A DNA stretch of 64,000 bases from Chromobotia macracanthus (taxonomy: Eukaryota; Chordata; Actinopteri; Cypriniformes; Botiidae): positions 6,458,001 to 6,522,000 of the forward strand of contig JAZGTH010000001.1 of assembly GCA_036877525.1 (NCBI GenBank). The letters run 5' to 3'. This document shows positions 13,201 through 21,412 of this stretch, one piece after another. Both the position numbers and the translations under genes were made by a program. Under the pieces are notes generated by a model. The model saw only the letters and a list, made by a program, of their open reading frames with translations, made no database searches and was not told the origin of the DNA. Within the stretch, counting starts at the first letter, position 1. Each line of letters opens with the position of its first letter.

Positions 13201-15842
13201 GCTAGCATGAGGCTCGCATGACTCAGCATGGTGCTAGCATGAGGCTCGCATGACTCAGCATGGTGCTAGCATGAGGCTCGCATGACTCAGCATGGTGCTA
13301 GCATGAGGCTCGCATGACTCAGCATGGTGCTAGCATGAGGCTCGCATGACTCAGCATGGTGCTAGCATGAGGCTCGCATGACTCAGCATGGTGCTAGCAT
13401 GAGGCTCGCATGACTCAGCATGGTGCTAGCATGAGGCTCGCATGACTCAGCATGGTGCTAGCATGAGGCTCGCATGACTCAGCATGGTGCTAGCATGAGG
13501 CTCGCATGACTCAGCATGGTGCTAGCATGAGGCTCGCATGACTCAGCATGGTGCTAGCATGAGGCTCGCATGACTCAGCATGGTGCTAGCATGAGCTGTA
13601 AATGGTTGCTAGTGTGTGGCTAGGAAGTTGCCAGGGCAATACCTAAAGCCCACTGAAAGTCTGAGTCAAATAAACCCACCCACATCTCTCTACAATATTC
13701 TAATGCTGTGATATAGCATGTTCATGTCATTACATGATTGCTAGGATACAGTAAATGGTTACTAGGTGTAGCTACACAGTTAACAGGGTAAAACTAATAG
13801 AGAGATCTGAATCAAAAGAGCCAACTCACATGTCTTTACAATGTTCTGGTGCTAAGATATAGCTAATTCATGTTGGTTGCTAGGGACTGCTTGCCAGTCT
13901 GAGTCAAAAGAGGCAACCCAATTGTCTCTGTGATGTTCTGATGCCTCTCACTCTCACCAGCTAGAGTACAGTAACTAGCTGCTAGGGTGTGGCTATGAAG
14001 TTGAAATGTCACCATTTTTTGCTAAACCAAGCTATAAGAGCCCACCCCCAGTCTCTAAGACATTCTGATGTGGAGATGAGACATCACAAAATTCTGCCCA
14101 ACGTTAAGTCTATGGAAATTTTCACCCACTTTCTCATACACCCGAAAAGCATCGTACACTGATCAGTTATAAAAGTCATAGCACACCTCTCCTCAATATA
14201 CCCCGTCAATTGCCCTTCATTCTTGGGTCTACAACAAATAATACGGGATGAGTTATGTAGTGAAGTTCTGTCCAGAAAAGTAGTAGTATGCAAGAGAGTA
14301 ATAATGATGCTTTGCTTTGCAAGGACCACTAATAATGTATCTAATAATATGAAATAAACTCTTTCTGTTACTCTTTTTCCTATTCTATTAATGGTGTGGA
14401 TGATTTTTGAGTTGATGTTAAGCAAAAAATAATTGTTCCGGTAAGAAATAAGTGTTCCTGTAACTTAACTAGTAGAGCACTTAGCAGTGCATGGTCACCC
14501 AGCAGGTCATTCCCAGGGAACACACATACTAATAAAATGTTGAACTTAAACTTGAACGCACTTGGTAGATCAAAGCATCTACCAAATGCATAAATGTAAA
14601 AGCTGCAGTTGTACTGGGAACACTCTGATATCTAAATTTTTTGTCAGTAAGATAATAATACAATGAGCTATTGATTTTTGTTTTCTAAATCATATTTGTC
14701 TGATGTGCTCATGGGGGTCTTGGCTCATTGGAGGGTGGGGTGGTTATCTGTCTGATACGATGTCTTCGTTAAGAACAACACTGCCCTGCGTTTCATTTTC
14801 AGTCACATTTTATGCTTTCTAAAAATACAGCTGAGAACTGGAAAAATAAAATGGTGAGTTCCAGTCAGGGCTGGTCCATTATGCTTAGAAACAAAAGGGC
14901 ACATCTGCAAACCTACAAAATAAAATACTGAAATCCTGACACATCACAGCAAGGCCTCTATTCAGGGTTATTTTGTACACACTTTTTACGATTCCCGAGT
15001 CTGAGCTACAAACCAATTTTTATCGACGAGTGATAAATATGGATACGCTGTTCAGGGGTAAATATATGATCAAATCAAGATTATCAGCGTGTTACATTAC
15101 AGAGCTCTCACAGCTGATCAACCTCCACTTTATGGCTTTGAGCTCTTTATCTAACAATCTGACTTGTTTATACGTGGCTTATTTATATGTGACTGCACCC
15201 TGTCGACAAATCATGTTTCAAAAGCAGTGTCAAAACCTAGTAAACTGCCTACATATACAGCATTTTAGGCATCATACGGCTTGATAGCATTTTCTGGTTA
15301 ATATAAAAACAAATTAAACATAACTTGGCATCACTGAAATAATTACATTTGTCTATCGAGACAATGGAAATTAAAAAGTGAACGTCTAATCATATATTGT
15401 TTTGCTTTTAGAACAAAACAACCACTCATCACGATTGTCTGCCATTCGTTACCTTCGTTTCCCGAACGTCCTGCTTCGTCCCTTCGGGATACCACTGAAT
15501 CCGAACGAATCCTCTACCAAGAGGCCATGACCGTGTGTTCGCCGCCCCGCTTTCGTTGTCTGAGTTACCGGTAGCACCTCCACCACCACCGCCTCCTCCT
15601 CCTCCTCCTCCTCTCCCTCCGCCATCACCGCCAATCTCCGAGTCAGAATCCTCAAAATCCTCCTCACCGTGAATCATTCGTACGAGCCCAAATCGCATTG
15701 CTCCACGGTGTTTTCCGGAGACCAGGTCATGCGTAAACAAGAGTCGCTGCGTTCCCTCTGCTGTGGGAGACAACGCACGGGACGGCGGCTCTGAGCTCGG
15801 GCTCAAGGCCGGAGATAACACTGCTGTGGCGGGTTCCGCCAT
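1200..15842 (-). CDS. ube2o: ube2o, 5' part (exons 1-4), E2/E3 hybrid ubiquitin-conjugating enzyme
   Basis: UBE2O is a very large E2 enzyme that also acts as its own E3. It ubiquitinates orphan or misassembled basic proteins such as ribosomal proteins and unpaired alpha-globin, in cytosol and nucleus. Four coding exons on the minus strand (15842-15453, 2427-2368, 2121-2011, 1297-1200) join in phase with GT-AG sites and give about 119 further codons' worth of conserved N-terminal sequence after a variable leader, 219 codons plus two bases in all. Matches to the remembered vertebrate protein include RLLFTHDLVSG, LGRGFVRIQWYPEG, KLEDRSIVPRD, CVLYPVNSKDLQHVW and YDFWLGKVYDL. This covers only the first SH3-like conserved region; the acidic middle, the coiled coil and the catalytic UBC domain would lie beyond the left edge. 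Exon 1 starts at the first ATG of a CpG-rich block. The 13-kb intron 1 is full of transposons. The reading frame shown is intact. Confidence 0.93.
1897..1928. repeat. Perfect 14-bp hairpin with 4-base loop, plus partial third arm
   Basis: TGGGAATGTTAATG at 1897-1910 is followed by GGAA and then the exact reverse complement at 1915-1928. The right arm is partly repeated again at 1929-1943, and a GGGAACATTC copy lies at 1950-1959. It lies in ube2o intron 3 and is probably a slippage product. Confidence 0.6.
2011..2121 (-). CDS. ube2o: ube2o exon 3 (37 codons)
   Basis: The acceptor GCAG is at 2125-2122 and the donor GTAAGT at 2010-2005. The exon runs from NKQCGIVTNINTECAVKLVG to NSKDLQHVW, in phase 0. 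It matches the human segment SQCGTVIDVNIDCAVKLIG and VNSKDLQHIW. Confidence 0.93.
2368..2427 (-). CDS. ube2o: ube2o exon 2 (20 codons)
   Basis: The acceptor TAG is at 2430-2428 and the donor GTAAGT at 2367-2362. The exon reads LKLEDRSIVPRDFVRHMNSN, in phase 0 at both ends. It continues directly from the RETK end of exon 1, exactly as in the human protein, where ETK is followed by LKLEDRS. Confidence 0.92.
3170..3200. repeat. (TA)n microsatellite
   Basis: About twelve uninterrupted AT/TA dinucleotides lie just left of the first Tc1-like element, followed by a short CA tract. Confidence 0.7.
3239..4419 (-). mobile_element. Tc1-like DNA transposon, about 1.2 kb, long TIRs, internally shortened
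   Basis: The two ends are inverted repeats of roughly 190 bp: CAACCCCAAATCAG at 3239 and its complement CTGATTTGGGGTTG ending at 4419. Both are flanked by the TA target duplication expected for Tc1/mariner (3237-3238 and 4420-4421). The interior carries, on the minus strand, a piece of Tc1 transposase (about 3583-3867). The QQDNAKPNSAH and SPDLSPIE motifs around the second Asp and the Glu of the DDE triad are visible. The DNA-binding N-terminus and the first Asp are not recognisable in an open frame. The element is shorter than an autonomous one of about 1.6 kb, so it is a defective copy. Confidence 0.85.
4548..6164 (+). mobile_element. Tc1-like DNA transposon, about 1.6 kb, with broken transposase
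   Basis: The terminal inverted repeat CAGTTGAGGACAAAATTATT is at 4548 and its complement ends at 6164. A TA lies at 4546-4547; on the right the target site is degraded (TGTA). The interior encodes a Tc1-type transposase on the plus strand: helix-turn-helix/GRPR-like region with KPGRGRKRKIS near 5100, the first catalytic Asp in WSDETK (about 5388), the second in QHDNDSKH, and the Glu in SPDLNPIENMW. The length is that of a full Tc1 element, but the frame is broken. Confidence 0.9.
4939..5945 (+). pseudogene. Tc1-like transposase, frameshifted
   Basis: A candidate start (MPKTKEIS) is at 4939, with early stops near 4980. The main body reads in one frame from 5089 to about 5570 and in another from about 5570 to 5945. 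The break lies in an A-run (GAAAAATG, about 5567-5574). The three acidic residues of the DD34E triad are all still encoded, so decay is by indels rather than loss of catalytic residues. It is unlikely to make active protein. Confidence 0.85.
6165..9354. other. ube2o intron 1 stretch without recognised genes
   Basis: This is AT-rich intronic DNA with no recognisable exon on either strand. It holds an A-rich low-complexity tract (6985-7022). Nothing here supports a gene. Confidence 0.5.
9358..10490. mobile_element. Probable non-autonomous DNA transposon (MITE-like), about 1.1 kb
   Basis: The left edge 'TTAAAGGGGTCATATGATGCG' family motif near 9358 and the right edge 'GCATAATATGCCTTTAAAG' near 10448-10467 are imperfect inverted repeats. 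The left motif is, from memory, a common end of short hAT-like elements in cyprinid genomes. The interior has no transposase. The minus-strand frame at 9798-9983 is not recognisable. The exact ends and target duplication could not be fixed by eye. Confidence 0.45.
10491..12120. other. ube2o intron 1 stretch, minor repeats only
   Basis: No gene is seen. Around 11780-11830 there is a dispersed-repeat segment (GACCACTAGGGGATGCCAG...) related to 43136-43190 in p4hb intron 7. The minus-strand open frame 11505-11816 spans that repeat and is not a recognisable protein. Confidence 0.4.
12121..13595. repeat. 32-bp tandem array, 45 full units plus a 26-bp partial, each with an NF-E2/Nrf2 motif
   Basis: The unit starts ATGACTCAGCATGG and continues through GCTAGCATGAGG and CTCGC. 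Seventeen units run from 12121 to 12664. A 9-bp insertion (12665-12673) follows, then 28 more full units from 12674, and a truncated last unit at 13570-13595. By eye the units are identical except the one after the insertion, which begins C instead of A. Each contains ATGACTCAGCA (reverse complement TGCTGAGTCAT), which fits the published NF-E2/CNC-sMaf consensus, the ARE core TGACnnnGC and AP-1 TGACTCA. A GCTAGC palindrome is also present in every unit. The array lies in ube2o intron 1. Its near-perfect uniformity points to recent expansion or homogenisation. Confidence 0.95.
13596..14110. repeat. Dispersed repeat element flanking the 32-bp array, built of diverged units of about 100-150 bp
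   Basis: Themes such as GGTTGCTAG, GTGTGGCTA, TCTGAGTCAAA and ACAATGTTCTGATGCT recur three to four times (about 13606, 13735, 13875 and 13965). The reverse complement of 37960-38290 in p4hb intron 3 matches this block closely over its start and end. This is therefore a mobile or dispersed family rather than unique intron sequence. Confidence 0.75.
14447..14603 (+). mobile_element. Degenerate tRNA-derived SINE
   Basis: A box-A/box-B-like head (TAACTTAACTAGTAGAGCAC, then GGTCATTCCCAGGGAACACA) is followed by the tail 'CATCTACCAAATGCATAAAT'. That tail corresponds to the widespread fish SINE end 'GTCTGCCAAATGCATAAATG'. An antisense tail of the same type is at 34552-34615. Confidence 0.55.
14606..15452. 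other. 5' end of ube2o intron 1
   Basis: This is intronic sequence immediately downstream of the exon 1 donor in the minus orientation. The plus-strand open frame 14973-15284 has no recognisable protein features. Nothing else is seen. Confidence 0.5.
15453..15842 (-). CDS. ube2o: ube2o exon 1 (start codon, 130 codons)
   Basis: It begins MAEPATAVLSPALSPSSEP and ends RETK directly before the donor GTAACG (15452-15447), in phase 0. A low-complexity acidic stretch (DFEDSDSE) is followed by a glycine-rich run of about 19 residues coded by GGN triplets. The conserved 'RGFVRIQWYPEG' segment then resumes. The glycine run replaces the acidic/Gly-Ser linker of mammalian UBE2O and is likely length-polymorphic. 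Shorter open frames overlapping it on the same strand (15449-15667, 15727-15954) are shadows. Confidence 0.93.
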
Positions 15843-15960
15843 CTCTGCTGCTAAATGATGCGAGAGAGGAGATGGTAAAATGAACAGAAACCTCTGAGCA
15901 GTAGCAGCACGTGTTCACGTCTCTACGTCGAGCGCCGCTTAGAGGACGGGTCACCTGTTA
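15843..15960 (-). promoter_or_regulatory. ube2o: ube2o 5' UTR/proximal promoter, CpG-rich, with E-box
   Basis: The CpG-rich block of exon 1 continues upstream of the ATG. A palindromic CACGTG E-box (MYC/USF/TFE-type) lies at 15908-15913, 66 bp upstream of the start codon. No TATA box is evident, which fits a housekeeping CpG promoter. The transcription start cannot be placed from sequence alone. Confidence 0.5.
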
Positions 15961-17973
15961 CCACTGTCCTGATATTACATCAGTATTATTTTCCAATGGC
16001 AAAGAAAACGACACATTTATGTACTGCAATTGTTTGTTCCTGACCCACTCAGTCAAACGTAGATTTGGCAGGTATATGCCAGCTGTAGAAACACTTGTGA
16101 AACGCGCCTACATAGTCATGTAACATGGGTGTTTCAAATCACACTTCTGAGCATGGTTTCGAGACATCTACGCTTGATCTCGACACAGTGCTAAATGTCA
16201 GTTTCACGTGGGCCATCCCTATACAAATGCAAACCAGTGTAGTTGCTGATCAAGAGGTGGTACTTCTGTAAATAGTAGGCTAATTACTCCAATGTAAAGA
16301 AAACCTGGTATATAACAATCAGTCTTAGTTTAATTATAGAATCTTAAATTGTTGCTTTAGTTTTGAATTGAGATTTGTATTAGGCAAGTAAGGATGCAAA
16401 ACTAAATAAAGCTGAAAGCATTGATGACAGGCCCAAGTTCTACAGGGCCATGGCCAGTGACTCTGACCTGTGTGCCAAGTTATAACAGTTTTTGAGCATG
16501 TTAAGGAATTCAAAGGCCCCTAAAACCTCGAAAAAAGAATAGAAAAATAGATATAGCTGCAAGCACTGATGATGAGCCCAAGCACTACAACAGTGTCATC
16601 GCCACCTGGTGCTTTTCAGAAAACGATGCATAGTTGTCACCTGCATTTAATTCTGAAAATAATTAAGAACTATTCAGAAGTTTGATTTAATAGTAAGTCT
16701 GTTGTGACACACTTTAATGTGTATCCTGAACTGGGCATTTGAATATTATTGTCTTAATGCGTTAAGCCACATTAAGCGTTCTCTATATAATGATTTTCTA
16801 TGGGAAGAAAATGCATAAAAAACATAAAAATATTGTCCTTCCATTTGGATTACGACACTGTTGTGTTAGCAGTGGATGGTGTTAATGGCAAGAGAAATAG
16901 GAGAGAAGTTTTTTTTTTATGTTTTAGAACATTAATCTATGTAAAGTATTTTCCATGTTAAGTGTTTTCAAACCTCCCATATTAAATGACCAAATATTAA
17001 TCACATATAATATACACGCTGGATATGGCCAGTGTGATAGAGACTATAAATCTGGTATGGTTACTTTCCGAGTGTCCTATATATGGCTGCTTAACAGCGC
17101 CCATATATATATCTTATAGACTTAACAGCGGAAGAAGGGACACAATGGGGTCTTCCCCCTTTCGGAGTTTGACCGTAATAAGCACACTAACAGATACAAT
17201 TTGACGATAAACAATATCGTACACAATTTAGTGCTTGGTACCTAATAATCCAACAAGAAACAACAGGGGTCTGATGATGTTATTTACATGGTATAGATGT
17301 GCAGTCACTAACATCTTTCTTGTAAATAATTCTAATCCTACAGCTTTGATGTTTTACTGAAAAGTGCTAATCGATCCAACCCAAAGAAAGGTGATTTATT
17401 CTTACTAGTTACTTTAATGCTGTAATCCAGACTTTGATCAGTGTTCAAAAATAATTTGCCACTGACTTTAATAGGTAAGACAGTTTATAGGTAATAGTTT
17501 CTGTTCTTAACAATACATTGCCCCATAAACATATCCACATATGGAGATTGTGGAAGTGTGATAAATGGTAAAATGGGGGCTGGTTTAAGGCTTATGGTGA
17601 CTAATAATGTTAAGCAGATAGAAGGCTACAAGTTCTCATCCCGCACCTCTTCGGGATTTACTTTTTACACAGCTTCTAGAGTCTGACAACCTAGAAAACA
17701 TTTAAATATTATTAAAAAGCAAGTGATAATAACAGAGCAAAAGAAATGTCAGTACAGAGCACACTGCCCTTCCTGAAGCCCATCCACATAGAATGGACCT
17801 CAGAATGCCTCAGTGTATTCGTAAGAGAGAAAGAAGGTAAGACAAAAACTGAAATCGTCCTATTATCAACAAAGCTACAGTCACTTACATTGTAAATAGG
17901 ATGTGACTTTATTCTTTATTAAGGACAGTTGTTTATTAGGTGTTCTTTTTAAAATTAAATTCTGTTAAAATAT
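15961..17973. other. Intergenic stretch upstream of ube2o
   Basis: No coding region is recognised. A T-run is at 16911-16919 and an AT-rich inverted motif (GCGCCCATATATATATC) near 17097. The block probably derives from old repeats, but I cannot name a family. Confidence 0.4.
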
Positions 17974-18120
17974 ATACAGTGCATTTGGAAAGTATTCACA
18001 GCGCTTCACCTTTTCCACATTTTGTTACAGCCTTATTCCAAAATGGATTAAATTCATTATTTCCCTCAAAATTCTACAAACAATACCCCCTAATGACACC
18101 GTGAAAGAAGTTTGTTTGAA
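17974..18120. mobile_element. Solo end of a Tc1-like transposon
   Basis: 'CAGTGCATTTGGAAAGTATT' followed by the CACAGCGCTTCACC...TTGTTACAGCC segment is the terminal inverted repeat of a common fish Tc1-like family. No matching opposite end or transposase follows, so this is a truncated relic. Confidence 0.7.
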
Positions 18121-19134
18121 ATTTTTTTAAAAATTTTTATTAAAAATAAAAAAACAAAAAAATTACATGTACATGTCACATTCTGATTCTGATATTAATG
18201 CAAGATATAATCTAAGATATAATGACAACTGTGGCACTGTGTACCATTTATTATGCTAGTTATGCCAAATACCTGAATCTCTTGGCTAATTTCATACAGT
18301 TTTTAAGTTATTAACACTTTAATACCCCTTTACTTTGAAATCTCTTTAATGTCATTCTAATATCCCAATGCCTCCACCTTATATTTAACCTTATATTTAA
18401 ATCTGTGTCTTATTTGTTGTGTTTTCATGTTACTTATCTGTCTTAGTATGGTCCTGTTATGTCATTGTTAGTCTGAGCCTCTTCACAAGCATTTAAATGT
18501 CCAGTTTTCTATTTAATTGTGCTAATGACAAATAATTTATATGTGATAATACAGTTTAATGACACATTGCATTGTAGGTCCATCTGGAGGTGCTATATCT
18601 CAGCTGTCTTTTAAGGTAAGTTGAAGCTATTACTGGGGGTTTATAGACAGTGTCATTGTCTATCACTGTGAAAATATCCAGACCTTTTTACAGCACCATT
18701 TTGAAGTTATGAACCCAAGAATTGGATTTGTGATAATACAATTTAATGAGATATTGTGATGTTGGCCCATTTGGAGGCACTATATCTCAAGCTGGATTCA
18801 GCCTCGTCCTAGGGCATACGTCCAATTTCCACAAAATTTTGCATGCATTAACTAGGGGCCCTTCTGACAAAAAATAATACCTTTTTTTATACATCAAATG
18901 GTTCTTGAGTAACGCATCAAGATTTTAGACAGCAATAGACAGCCATAAAGGATCTCAGGCTGTCTCAACAACGCTTTGTCTTATTGACATGAAACTTTGC
19001 ATTTGTCATTGTGACCACATCCTGTCTCATAATAATTTGGGTATTGGTTATAAAATGTAAGTAATTTTTTATTGCTATAAGTGATTTATGTTTTTTAAGC
19101 CTATTTTTCTAAAACATCATCAGTGATAATCAAT
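18121..19134. other. Repeat-rich intergenic DNA, no gene
   Basis: The phrase 'GGAGGTGCTATATCTCAG...' near 18587 recurs as GGAGGCACTATATCTCAAG near 18773, each preceded by similar AT-rich sequence. This indicates a duplicated dispersed-repeat segment. No exon is recognised. Confidence 0.4.
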
Positions 19135-19770
19135 TATCGTCAGAGATTTCTGAAGTGGTGAAAGAAGTGGACTTTGCAACGAGAGGAGCAAACGTTCTAG
19201 AACTAGTTTACACAAACATGCCTGGCGTGTATTGTGTGAAGCCCCGCCCCCCACTTTAGCTATTCAGACCACATCTCTGTTACACTAATTCCAGCATACA
19301 GATCGATCATCAGACACTCTAAACCACCTGCAACCGATGGCGAAACAACCAGCTTGGAGAAATACACGGCATCAGTGACGGGCTAAATCAGCAAGTGCAA
19401 TGACGTGACTGTTTTCAAGACCATGACAACATGCTCCAACCAGAAACCATAGATGACTTCTAAGCTCTGTGTGCTGCTGAAGTTCAGAGACTCCACTTTC
19501 AGAGCAAGGGACAAGGAAACCTTAAGAACAGCAAGGGCCAAAATGTCCCAGGTCATCAGAGAGGCAAAGCAGATGTCTTCACCGACAATCTTCAATGTTT
19601 CCCTAAACAGTGCCTTTGTTGCAACATGCTTCAAGACCACCACCCTACCAAAGAAGTCTACAGTTTCAGACCTAAATGACTACTGTCCCATTGCACTCAC
19701 ATCCATCATTATGAAGTGCTTCAAGAGGCTCATCATGATTCAGGATTCTGCCCTTACTTAATGCTCTTTT
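19135..19770 (+). mobile_element. Jockey/Rex-like LINE fragment (ORF2, endonuclease-RT linker), decayed
   Basis: Frame-broken plus-strand sequence encodes pieces typical of fish jockey/CR1-like LINE ORF2. These include an ELVYTNMPG segment (end of the endonuclease), a linker with TARAKMSQVIREAK (about 19520-19570), and then FKTTTLPKKSTVSDLNDYCP with ALTSIIMKCF (start of RT; about 19630-19720). Stops and an internal deletion between linker and RT make it inactive. Confidence 0.8.
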
Positions 19771-19989
19771 TCTTTACTTGAGCTCTGGGACTCAATTTAA
19801 TTAGGGATTTAATTAGAAATGTCCCAACAATCATTTATTATCAGCAGTATTAGCAGCATTTGTAAGATCTGCAAAATGCAATATAATGCAGAGATATGTG
19901 CAAAATATAGAATATGTGCAAAAGTTGAATACAAGTCCTGAGTGTGAGTGTATGTGCATTGTGTTACAGTTCTGAGTGTGTGTGTGAGA

Positions 19990-20240
19990 TTGTTGTGCAT
20001 TGTGTGTGTCAGTCCAGTTAATGGGAATCTAAGAGTCTGATGGCTTGGAGGAAGAAACTGTTACACAGACTGGTTGTAAGGGCCTAAATGCTCCAGTACC
20101 TTTTTCCAGATGGCAGAAGGGTAAAGAGTGTGTATGAGGGGTGTGTGGGGTCATGGGCCGTTGGCTTTGTGAATGTGGCGTGTTTTGTAGATGTCCACAA
20201 CAGAGGGAAGAGAGACTGATCTTCTCAGCTGTCCTTACTA
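19990..20240 (-). mobile_element. LINE 3'-terminal ORF2 fragment, antisense
   Basis: The minus strand reads as the C-terminal tail of the same kind of fish LINE (…PLIHTLYPSAIWKK…, …PSHQTLR). On the plus strand it appears as the familiar GATGGCTTGGAGGAAGAAAC block. It is in the opposite orientation to the fragment at 19135-19770, so the two are separate insertions or an inverted copy. A (TG)-rich tract abuts it at about 19940-20010. Confidence 0.75.
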
Positions 20241-20650
20241 TAAAACCCTAAGTAGTTTAGGGTTTTGTAAATTGTTAATATTGCTTCTAGCGATATGATA
20301 TAAGTATAGTCTATAACACTCTTCTATTTTGCCGATCCTTTGTCTCAAATTGTCTCAAATTGTCTCACATTCTCTTTCATTGTGTAATTTTCAGGTATTT
20401 TAATTGTATATATTTTATGTATGCATTTTACTTTGTGTTGTATGTATTTCATGGTACTATTGAAAATCCCTTATACCCTGTCCCATAAGATGTTATCTTT
20501 TTAAAAGCCATCTCCATGTTACCTGGAACGGCATTAATGATTTTGTAGTAATATCAGTTTAGTCACCCTTTTTTTAAACCTACTATAAACCTAGTATGCC
20601 TAATTAGTCTTATTAATATACATCTCACAAATAATTTGCTATGCAAAGAT
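20241..20650 (+). repeat. L2-type LINE 3' UTR-like repeat, copy 1
   Basis: It begins 'TTTAGGGTTTTGTAAATTGT' and follows the same order of motifs as 54030-54360 and 61540-61780 (AGCGATATGATATA, CATGGTACTATTG, CTTATACCCTGTCCCATAAG). Three copies in this window establish it as a dispersed family. The other copies end in a TATAAATAAAA-type tail typical of L2 LINEs. Confidence 0.75.
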
Positions 20651-20837
20651 ACAGCCGTAGATGCGCTGGGACACAATCATTAGTGATGTTTCCTGAGATC
20701 ATTGGGTGTTTCGGGTCTTTCAACATCAGACATTCCTTCAGGCGACCCAGTTGGGGTTGATCAGGCACCCTCTGCCTGCCTCCACTTTTTTGCAATGGTC
20801 CCTATACACTAAACCACTCCAAAGGAACTTTCAAAGG

Positions 20838-21412
20838 ATTCAGCACAACCCTGGGCAGGACTTGTACACCTTATAGGGTACTTGACTGGACCCTGGAGTA
20901 GAGCTGGCTCTGGCTGCTGTCACCACCTCCTGAACTTCCATCCAGGTGGGTTCTGAGATGTTAAACTTCACTATGGGTGCTGGTACATCTAGGAGAACTA
21001 TCTGTGGTCCAAGCTCTTGCTTTCTGTCTGGGTTGCTCAGGGTGTTATGCAGGAAGTAATCTACCTCTTCCTCAGAGCAGTCCAGAAGCCTGCTGTGCTG
21101 TGCCTGCTCCACTAATAGCCACTTCGTAAAGCCAAAGGGGTCGGCTAAAAAGGAAGTTCGCTTCCTAGCTCTCTTAATCCTGCGTCTCCTATTCCATTCA
21201 GCCCTACACCGGGTCGAGCTTCTTCCTGATGGTATATTGAAGCTCAGCAAGAGGTGGCCTCTCCTCTTCAACTGCTGCCTTGAACTGCTTCGTCAGCATC
21301 CACAGCTCTGTCCGACATTGCTTGATCTTATCTACCCTGCGATTCTTAATGTAGATGGGCTTGCTGGACTTTGGCTCCCCGACACCAAATCTCTCAGTCA
21401 CGAAGCTTGTGA
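20838..21412 (-). mobile_element. Non-LTR retrotransposon fragment (pre-RT region), frameshifted
   Basis: The minus strand encodes, in two frames (21401-21204 and about 21271-20840), a segment recognisable from fish LINE polyproteins. It contains RRRRIKRARKRTSFLADPFG, then EEEVDYFLHNTLSNPDR, then a STPGSSQVPYKVYKSCPGL motif just ahead of the RT fingers. The join between frames lies near 21205-21260. The RT core that should follow is missing, because the sequence to the left is unrelated. Confidence 0.75.

Noticed and set aside
12121..13595. CRISPR array
   Set aside because: Units are directly contiguous with no unique spacers, and the setting is an intron of a vertebrate gene.
14084..14425. 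113-codon minus-strand gene
   Set aside because: It starts inside the dispersed element and continues into AT-rich intron, with no protein-like features.
14447..14603. Functional tRNA gene
   Set aside because: Only degenerate A and B boxes are present, no cloverleaf can be formed, and the tail is that of a SINE.
15911..16123. Small plus-strand protein divergent from ube2o
   Set aside because: The frame overlaps the ube2o promoter, has no recognisable motif and no supporting splice or polyadenylation context.
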